The position numbers and the translations under genes are program-made. This document shows, piece by piece, positions 57,952 through 64,000 of a stretch of 64,000 nucleotides of DNA. Source of the DNA: Mucilaginibacter sp. L294. Lineage in GTDB: Bacteria; Bacteroidota; Bacteroidia; Sphingobacteriales; Sphingobacteriaceae. Numbering within the stretch: position 1 is the stretch's first letter; each line of letters opens with the position of its first letter. Under the pieces are notes generated by a model. It saw only the letters and a list, made by a program, of their open reading frames with translations, did not search any database and was not told the origin of the DNA. The DNA lies in NCBI RefSeq assembly GCF_001636615.1, contig NZ_LGEK01000007.1:1-64000 (forward strand), written 5' to 3'.

Positions 57952-59145
57952 TTAAAGTGCTAACACTTCTTTAACCCTGTCTGCAGCTTCTTTTAAAAGG
58001 ATAGCCGAGAATACTTTTAAGCCAGAGTTATCTATCAGTTCTTTTGCTTCTTTAGCATTGGTACCTTGTAAACGTACAATGATCGGTACAGGGATGTTGC
58101 CAATTTCATGGTATGCATCAATAACACCTTGTGCAACACGGTCGCAACGAACAATACCACCAAATATGTTAATCAGGATAGCTTTAACGTTCGGGTCTGA
58201 CAGGATGATGTTAAAACCAGCCTTAACCGTTTGCGCGTTAGCAGTACCACCAACATCAAGGAAGTTGGCAGGCTCGCCGCCGGCAATTTTAATAATATCC
58301 ATGGTAGCCATAGCTAAACCTGCACCGTTAACCATACAACCAACGTTACCGTCAAGCTTTACATAGTTAAGGTTGCTTTTGCTTGCTTCAACCTCGGTAG
58401 GGTCTTCCTCGTCGGTATCGCGCATCGCAGCATAATCCGGGTGGCGGTATAAAGCGTTATCATCAATATTAACCTTAGCATCAACCGCTAAAATTTTATT
58501 ATCAGATGTTTTTAACACCGGGTTAATTTCAAATTGTGATGAATCGGTAGCATCATAAGCTTTATATAAAGCTGTGATGAATTTCACCATATCTTTATGG
58601 GCATCGCCTGACAGGCCCAGGTTAAACGCAATTTTACGCGCCTGGAAGCCTTGTAAGCCAACCTTAGGGTCAATTTCTTCTTTGTGTATCAGTTCAGGTG
58701 TAGAGTGTGCTACTTCTTCAATATCCATACCACCTTCGGTGCTGTACATGATAATGTTACGGCCTTTGGCACGGTCAAGCAATACACTTACGTAATATTC
58801 CTTTACTTCGCTTTCGCCGGGGTAGTAAACATCCTGCGCAACTAAAACTTTTTTAACCAGTTTGCCTTCGGGGCCGGTTTGCGGGGTTACTAATTGCATG
58901 CCAATTATCTTGCCTGCAATCTCTTTAACCTGTTCGGCATTTTTGGCCAGTTTTACACCACCGCCTTTACCGCGGCCACCTGCGTGTATCTGTGCTTTTA
59001 TAACTGTCCAGTCCGACCCAAAGTCTTCCTTCATTTTCTGCGCCGCTGCAACAGCCTCTTCAGGTGTATCTGCAACTATGCCTTCCTGTACTCTTACGCC
59101 AAAGCTTTTTAATATCGCTTTGCCCTGATATTCGTGAATGTTCAT
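57952..59145 (-). CDS. sucC: Succinate-CoA ligase (ADP-forming) beta subunit
   Basis: 397 residues. TCA cycle enzyme for substrate-level phosphorylation. MNIHEYQGKAILKSFGV is the family start, IKAQIHAGGRGKGGGVKLA is the ATP-grasp nucleotide site, and MVNGAGLAMATMDIIKIAGG with FGGIVRCDRVAQGVI forms the C-terminal CoA/phosphohistidine interface. The alpha subunit sucD is not nearby, a common arrangement in this phylum. Confidence 0.96.
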   Translation of the reverse strand: MNIHEYQGKAILKSFGVRVQEGIVADTPEEAVAAAQKMKEDFGSDWTVIKAQIHAGGRGKGGGVKLAKNAEQVKEIAGKIIGMQLVTPQTGPEGKLVKKVLVAQDVYYPGESEVKEYYVSVLLDRAKGRNIIMYSTEGGMDIEEVAHSTPELIHKEEIDPKVGLQGFQARKIAFNLGLSGDAHKDMVKFITALYKAYDATDSSQFEINPVLKTSDNKILAVDAKVNIDDNALYRHPDYAAMRDTDEEDPTEVEASKSNLNYVKLDGNVGCMVNGAGLAMATMDIIKIAGGEPANFLDVGGTANAQTVKAGFNIILSDPNVKAILINIFGGIVRCDRVAQGVIDAYHEIGNIPVPIIVRLQGTNAKEAKELIDNSGLKVFSAILLKEAADRVKEVLAL

Positions 59146-59300
59146 GTTATTTGAAGAATTTGCGGTAAAGCTACTATTTTCGTTTTAAAGATTAGTGGGT
59201 ACAAGTTAGAGATTTGTAATATTTGTACAATGCTTGTTTTCCCCGGTCTATTTTAACAACTAATCTTTATTCTCTAATCAACTATTCACTAACTTCGCCC

Positions 59301-59960
59301 ATGCTTAAAGCACATGCAATAAATAAATCGTATGGTAAGCTCCATATTTTAAAAGGGGTTGACCTGGAGGTAAAACGCGGCGAAATTGTAACCATTGTAG
59401 GTGCATCCGGCGCTGGTAAAAGTTCGTTATTAAATATCCTGGGTACGCTGGATAACCCCGATTCGGGCCAGCTATTTATTGATAATATTGAGGTTAGTAA
59501 GCTTAACAACAAAAATTTAAGTGCGTTCCGCAATCAAAAAATAGGCTTTATATTTCAATTTCATCATTTACTGGTAGAGTTTAATGCTATCGAGAATGTT
59601 TGTATCCCGGCGTTTATAGCGGGTGTGCCACGCGCCGAAGCCGAGAAAAAAGCAAAAGAGCTTTTAGAAATGCTGGGCCTGGGTGATAGGATAACCCACA
59701 AACCGGCAGAGCTATCGGGCGGCGAGCAGCAGCGCGTTGCGGTAGCCCGGGCCTTAATAAATGATCCTGCTTTGATATTCGCGGATGAACCATCAGGTAA
59801 CCTCGATTCGAAAAACGCGCTCGAACTGCATGAGTTGTTCATCAAGTTACGTAACGATTTTAACCAAACGTTTGTGATTGTTACGCACAACCAGGAGCTA
59901 TCTGACATGAGCGACCGCACCATACTAATGAAGGACGGATTAATTGTAACTAATTTATAG
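59301..59960 (+). CDS. ABC transporter ATP-binding protein, LolD-like
   Basis: 219 residues from the ATG at 59301 ([20 protein letters not shown]). Walker A is GASGAGKSS, signature [13 protein letters not shown], Walker [14 protein letters not shown]. This is the MacB/LolD/FtsE class, which drives lipoprotein release, efflux or cell-division complexes. No permease gene lies beside it; the next two genes overlap or abut it. Confidence 0.9.
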   Translation: MLKAHAINKSYGKLHILKGVDLEVKRGEIVTIVGASGAGKSSLLNILGTLDNPDSGQLFIDNIEVSKLNNKNLSAFRNQKIGFIFQFHHLLVEFNAIENVCIPAFIAGVPRAEAEKKAKELLEMLGLGDRITHKPAELSGGEQQRVAVARALINDPALIFADEPSGNLDSKNALELHELFIKLRNDFNQTFVIVTHNQELSDMSDRTILMKDGLIVTNL

Positions 59961-60257
59961 GTGAAGATTCTGATTACATCTGCCACATCGGCACAGGCCC
60001 ATAAGCTAAAAAATACTTTAATAAACGATGAAGTTGTTTTAGGCGATTTTACAGAGCTTCCCGCATTTATGGGGATCCTGAAGCTCCCAAACCCCGCATC
60101 AGATACCTACGCACACGAAATGCTGACCCTGGCATTAGATAATAATATTGACGCCATTTACCTGCTTAACACGCAGGAGGCGGCCGTGCTGTTATTATCA
60201 GAGCAATTATTTAAAGAATATAATATTACCCTTATAAATGGCCACAATAACTTATAG
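59961..60257 (+). CDS. Small Rossmann-like protein, 98 residues (unknown)
   Basis: Starts with GTG immediately after the ABC ATPase stop, with no gap. MKILITSATSAQAHKLKNTL and NNIDAIYLLNTQEAAVLLL look like the pre-ATP-grasp Rossmann strands of carboxylate-amine ligases, but no ATP-grasp domain follows. It overlaps the next gene by 20 bp. Probably real because of tight coupling; function unknown. Confidence 0.6.
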   Translation: MKILITSATSAQAHKLKNTLINDEVVLGDFTELPAFMGILKLPNPASDTYAHEMLTLALDNNIDAIYLLNTQEAAVLLLSEQLFKEYNITLINGHNNL

Positions 60258-60855
60258 TGATATAGACCCACATAAAAAGGCTTTTGTTTTTGAACTGGAC
60301 GATGTACTTTACCCCGCTAAAGATTATTATTACCAGATATATTACCTTTTTGCGAATTTGCTGGAATACACCGAATTAAATAGTGCTTCGCAGACAACCG
60401 ATCTGATGATTGATACGTATACAAAGAAAGGAGCGGGGGAAGTATTCGATACCATCGTATCGGCATTAAATGTGGAGGAAAAATACCGCAAAAATTTAGA
60501 GATAATGCTGTTAACAGCGCGCTTGCCATTAAAATTGCTTCTGTATAAAAATATACTTACATTTATACAGGAAGTGGTTTTAGACCGTAAACAGCTATTT
60601 ATTGTAACAAACGGTAACCCGCAAATGCAACTGAATAAAATGCGGCAAACAGAATGGCACGGTTTAGAGACTTATTTAACCTGTTATTTTGCTGAAGAAA
60701 CCTTACCGAAACCCGAACCCGATTCATTACACCTGCTGATGAAAGAGCATGATTTACAGAGGCGCGACCTTGTAATGATAGGTAACTCTGACACAGATAG
60801 TTTATGTGCTGAAACTTGCGGAATTGATTATATATCCGCTACAGAAATAATATAA
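60238..60855 (+). CDS. HAD superfamily protein with altered catalytic residues
   Basis: 205 residues. Motif I reads FVFELDDVLYP where the family has DxDxT/V: the nucleophile position is Glu19, while Asp21 is retained. Motif II Thr124 (IVTNGNP) and motif III Lys158 (LPKPEPD) are present. Motif IV reads MIGNSDTDS, with Asn183 in place of the first acidic residue. The scaffold resembles pyrimidine 5'-nucleotidase/phosphoglycolate types. Phosphatase activity may be lost; a structural or regulatory role is possible. Coupled to the preceding small gene. Confidence 0.8.
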   Translation: MATITYSDIDPHKKAFVFELDDVLYPAKDYYYQIYYLFANLLEYTELNSASQTTDLMIDTYTKKGAGEVFDTIVSALNVEEKYRKNLEIMLLTARLPLKLLLYKNILTFIQEVVLDRKQLFIVTNGNPQMQLNKMRQTEWHGLETYLTCYFAEETLPKPEPDSLHLLMKEHDLQRRDLVMIGNSDTDSLCAETCGIDYISATEII

Positions 60856-60913
60856 TTTGAATACTATAATATATAAATAATAATGCCGTTAACTCGGATA
60901 TAATTAATAAACC

Positions 60914-62425
60914 ATGAAGAAAATATTTTACCCGCTTATACTTGCTTGTGTAGTAATTGCATCTTGTTCAAAAGATAAAAAGATTACGCCATCTAACAGC
61001 ACACTTGACCTGATCAAAGATTCGGTTTATTTGTATGCCAAAGAAACTTATTACTGGAACAAAGACCTGCCAAGTTATGACGCGTTTAAGCCAAGGTCTT
61101 TTACCGGTGCGAATGATATAGATGCATTATCAACCGAGGTGGATGCATTGTCACAATATGCTATTAACCCCGAAACCGGTAAACCTTATGAATATTACAC
61201 TCCGTCACCAGGGTATGCCAAATATTCATTTATTGATGATGGCAGTGTGTCCGGTGAATTAAATGGCCAAAAAGGCGATTTTGGTTTTGCACCGGCTTAT
61301 GGCGATACTAATGACGATTTAAGGGTAAAATATGTTTATCCGGGTTCTCCTGCCGATGTTAAAGGTATTAAAAGGGGGTACAAAATTATAACGATAAATA
61401 ATCGTACGGGGTCTGGTTTAACTTACGACGGCAACACAAGTGGTGCAAATGTTAATTTTATTGTGAATGCATATGCCAATAGTTCAAACATTACCATGAC
61501 CCTGCAAAAACCTGATAATACCACATTTGATGTTACCATGGCGACAGGTAACTACACGGTAAACCCAGTGTTGGCTACTAAGGTAATAGATGCCGGCAAC
61601 GACAGGAAAATAGGGTACATCGTATTTAATAGCTTTACCTCGCTTGATAATGCAAAACCTAAGCTTGATGCGGCCTTTAGTGATTTTGTAACACAAGGCA
61701 TAACTGACCTTGTTGTTGACCTGCGCTACAATGGTGGCGGATATGTTAATACAGCCGAATACCTGAGTGATCTTATCTCTCCATCATCTGCCAACGGTTC
61801 TTTAATGTATACTTCATATTACAATCAGGATCTTCAGAATGATAAACACCCTCTTTTGAGTAGTCAATTTAATATTACGAAGGGCGAATTTTTGCCTACT
61901 AACCCAGAAAATTTTAAGAATTTTAATAAAGCAGGTTCACTAAACATTAGTAAAGTATTTTTTATTGTAACAAACTCAACAGCATCAGCAAGCGAGCTTA
62001 CTATAAATAATCTTATACCTAAAATGGATGTAAAATTAATAGGTGGTATAAGCTATGGTAAACCGGTTGGCTTTTTTGCAATTGATATCAACAAATATCA
62101 ATTGTATGTACCACAGTTCGAGACTAAAAACTCGGCAGGGAATGGCGGTTATTATGCCGGTATGGAACCTGGTTCTCAAAAGTATCCGGGTAAAAAAGAT
62201 TATGATGATGTAACTAAAGAATTTGGTGACCCTACAGAGATCTTATTAAAATACGCTATCAATTATGTTAAAACAGGTGTGTTTTCTACAACCAGCACAA
62301 GGGTGCAAAGCCTATCTAATAATGCTAAAGTATTTTCAATAGATGAAGCGAACAAAGCAGGGCTCGATATGGATCGTAAGCAGTTTAAAGGAATGATATT
62401 TAACCATCCAAAGGCTAAAAAATAG
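60914..62425 (+). CDS. S41 family C-terminal-processing peptidase, lipoprotein
   Basis: 503 residues. Lipoprotein signal with lipobox IASC (Cys18). A PDZ-like region (about 115-220, VKYVYPGSPADVKGIKRGYK) precedes the S41 core: DLVVDLRYNGGGYVNTAEYL and VTNSTASASELTINNLIP, where Ser of the SASE motif is the nucleophile. Periplasmic or surface lipoprotein protease. A 22 bp stem terminator follows. Confidence 0.92.
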   Translation: MKKIFYPLILACVVIASCSKDKKITPSNSTLDLIKDSVYLYAKETYYWNKDLPSYDAFKPRSFTGANDIDALSTEVDALSQYAINPETGKPYEYYTPSPGYAKYSFIDDGSVSGELNGQKGDFGFAPAYGDTNDDLRVKYVYPGSPADVKGIKRGYKIITINNRTGSGLTYDGNTSGANVNFIVNAYANSSNITMTLQKPDNTTFDVTMATGNYTVNPVLATKVIDAGNDRKIGYIVFNSFTSLDNAKPKLDAAFSDFVTQGITDLVVDLRYNGGGYVNTAEYLSDLISPSSANGSLMYTSYYNQDLQNDKHPLLSSQFNITKGEFLPTNPENFKNFNKAGSLNISKVFFIVTNSTASASELTINNLIPKMDVKLIGGISYGKPVGFFAIDINKYQLYVPQFETKNSAGNGGYYAGMEPGSQKYPGKKDYDDVTKEFGDPTEILLKYAINYVKTGVFSTTSTRVQSLSNNAKVFSIDEANKAGLDMDRKQFKGMIFNHPKAKK

Positions 62426-62437
62426 TCGGGTTTAATT

Positions 62438-62482
62438 TATACAAGAAAGGCCGGTAGATTATCTACCGGCCTTTCTTGTATA
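62438..62482. terminator. 22 bp perfect-stem bidirectional terminator
   Basis: A perfect inverted repeat (TATACAAGAAAGGCCGGTAG... and its complement) with a single central base, between the convergent S41 and SMC genes. Rich in GGCCGG at the top of the stem and without long poly-T. Confidence 0.85.
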
Positions 62483-62495
62483 ATAGATTTTGCAA

Positions 62496-64000
62496 TTAAT
62501 CTGCCAGTTCCCGCAGGTCTACCGGTACCACTCTGGATATTCCCTGCTCAACCATGGTTACGCCATAAATAATATCGGTACAGGCAATAGTGCGCTTATT
62601 GTGCGATATGATAATGAACTGCGACTCGGTAGAGAACTTACGGATGATGTTATTGAACTTATCAATATTGGTATCATCAAGCGGGGCATCCACCTCATCA
62701 AAAATACAGAAGGGGGCAGGCTTTAACAGGTAAAGCGAGAACAGGATGGCCGTAGCCGTCAGCGTTTTCTCTCCACCCGAAAGCTGGTTGATTGATAACG
62801 GGCGTTTTCCCTTCGGCCGTGCAATGATATCGATATCCGACTCAAGCGGTTGATCGGGGTTGCTCAGTATCAGGTCGCATGAATCTTCCTCGTTAAACAA
62901 CGAGCGGAATACCTTGATAAAGTTCTCGCGCACCATAATAAACGCAGCCATAAACTTCTCTTTGGCGGTGTCATCAATCTCTTGTATGGTAGCCAGCAGG
63001 GATGCTTTTGCTTCGGCCAGATCTTTCTTTTGGCCTTGTATAAAGGCATGGCGCTCGCTCATCTCCGTATAAGCCTCAACTGCCATGGGGTTTATGGCGC
63101 CAAAATCATCAAGCTGGCGTTTCATCTTTTCCGTTTTATCCCGGATGTCGTCCTCGTTTTCGGCTTCGTTAACTTCCAGGTCAAGCAGGTCGTTAATATC
63201 CACGTTAAACTCTACCGAAAGGCGCTCGCGCAAGGCGTTCAACTCCAGCTTAAGGTTATTGCGCTCGTCTTTCAGTTCATTCTCGATCGCCTCGGCCTGG
63301 TCTTTCTTTTGCCTTAGTTTTGATACTTCGTTCTCGCTTTCGGTAATAGCGGCGCGCCATGCATAGTATTCCTGCTCGGCCTCGGCGGTGCCTTTTTCAA
63401 GCGCCTCCTTTTGTTCGTACATTTCCAGCAGGCTTTCGTCGCTGTCGCCGGTTTGCTGCAGGTTCTCCATGATCTGGGCCTTCACCTTTTCCAGTTCGGT
63501 GCTGTTTTGCCTGATGCGTACCTCCAGGTGCTCCAGCTGCGTTTCGCGGTAATCAAGGTCTTTTACTAAGCCCGATACCTTGTTTTGCTGCTGATGGAAA
63601 CGGATGTTCTCCTGGTTATAGGTGTTTGATTGCACCGATACCATTTCGTTCAGTTCGTTAAAAGCCTGTTGTTTATCCAGCATCAGGTCGGCCTGTGCCT
63701 GCTTTTGTTCTTTCAGTTCTATCAGCAGCGGGCCAAGGGTCAGTATCTCGTTTTTGATGCCGGCTACCTTATTGGCAATATCCTGTTTGCGGTTAAGGCT
63801 GTTCTCAATAAAGGCCTGGTATTGTTCCTGCTTGGTTTTAACGGTAACCAATTCGGTATTTAGCTGGTTAAGCTCGTATTGCTTTTGCCTCACCTCGTTA
63901 GCCTTGCCCGATTGCTTTAAAGCCGATAAACGGCTCTGCAATTCCTCACTATTGTTCTTAAAGGTTTGGATACGGGTTTCGGCTTGTTTTATCTCTTTTA
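62496..64000 (-). CDS. smc: Chromosome segregation protein SMC, C-terminal part (5' end outside window)
   Basis: About 501 residues visible; the frame is open to the window edge. Long coiled coil (from the edge to about residue 330 of the visible part, with alternating charged heptads such as LRQKKDQAEAIENELKDER). The ATPase head follows: INQLSGGEKTLTATAILFSL (signature), then KPAPFCIFDEVDAPLDDTNI (Walker B), and SHNKRTIACTDIIYGVTM (D-loop/His). SMC condenses and segregates the chromosome. The N-terminal Walker A half lies beyond the window. Confidence 0.95.
   Translation of the reverse strand, partial: KEIKQAETRIQTFKNNSEELQSRLSALKQSGKANEVRQKQYELNQLNTELVTVKTKQEQYQAFIENSLNRKQDIANKVAGIKNEILTLGPLLIELKEQKQAQADLMLDKQQAFNELNEMVSVQSNTYNQENIRFHQQQNKVSGLVKDLDYRETQLEHLEVRIRQNSTELEKVKAQIMENLQQTGDSDESLLEMYEQKEALEKGTAEAEQEYYAWRAAITESENEVSKLRQKKDQAEAIENELKDERNNLKLELNALRERLSVEFNVDINDLLDLEVNEAENEDDIRDKTEKMKRQLDDFGAINPMAVEAYTEMSERHAFIQGQKKDLAEAKASLLATIQEIDDTAKEKFMAAFIMVRENFIKVFRSLFNEEDSCDLILSNPDQPLESDIDIIARPKGKRPLSINQLSGGEKTLTATAILFSLYLLKPAPFCIFDEVDAPLDDTNIDKFNNIIRKFSTESQFIIISHNKRTIACTDIIYGVTMVEQGISRVVPVDLRELAD

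Overview
The window looks like one end of a draft contig from a Bacteroidota, most likely Sphingobacteriaceae close to Mucilaginibacter or Pedobacter. Supporting this are TAnnTTTG-type -7 promoter elements, few Shine-Dalgarno sites, a fused MurF-alanine racemase, lineage-typical families (DUF3667, DUF4342, DUF502, FMN-binding glutamate-synthase-like protein, SSS symporter plus GH20) and moderate GC. The assignment is by recognition, not by search. Bases 1-20 are not biological: they match the Nextera/Tn5 mosaic-end adapter, so native sequence starts at base 21 inside a type II glutamine synthetase. The last gene (SMC) runs off the right edge.

Layout: 0-3 kb, nitrogen metabolism (type II and type I-like glutamine synthetases around a gamma-glutamylcyclotransferase-like gene). 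3.0-3.5 kb, a compact element: a GxxExxY / PD-(D/E)XK-type ORF boxed by ~50 bp inverted arms. 3.5-8 kb, APH-fold kinase-like protein, GT61 glycosyltransferase, HAD-IIA phosphatase, lipoprotein aldose 1-epimerase. 8-17.4 kb, a molybdenum-cofactor island (moaA-moeA-moaC-mobA-moeB, convergent moaD-moaE, then fdhD, a small unknown and an FdhF/YdeP oxidoreductase): the cofactor genes, the sulfurtransferase and one likely client enzyme lie together. 17.4-36 kb, mixed genes: YjbQ, NmrA-like protein, a TPR sensor kinase, a 934-residue orphan, Nif3-like, cupin, DUF1349, secreted unknowns, DUF3667, GH43. Between 28 and 39.5 kb three Rossmann-fold oxidoreductase loci each sit beside a different regulator (TetR, AraC, HxlR). 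39.5-48.3 kb, a tRNA-Gly/tRNA-Leu operon, recX, TauE/SafE exporter, murF-alr, DUF502, two tandem Tet-type MFS transporters, LOG protein. 48-52 kb, an SSS symporter-GH20 hexosaminidase operon. 52.2-52.7 kb, a repeat-filled gap upstream of an isolated trpA. 53.5-64 kb, nhaA, sua5-type gene, yceI, glutamate-synthase-like protein, sucC, an ABC ATPase operon ending in a HAD protein with altered active site, an S41 protease and smc.

The most interesting structure is the repeat family around 3.0-3.5 kb and 52.2-52.7 kb: an ORF-bearing element, two nearly identical ORF-less copies with the same two-unit arm design, and two solitary arms. One ORF-less copy carries a -7-like motif directly in front of trpA. 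A second candidate is a 352 bp palindrome-rich block (17369-17720) between two convergent genes, where no promoter is needed.
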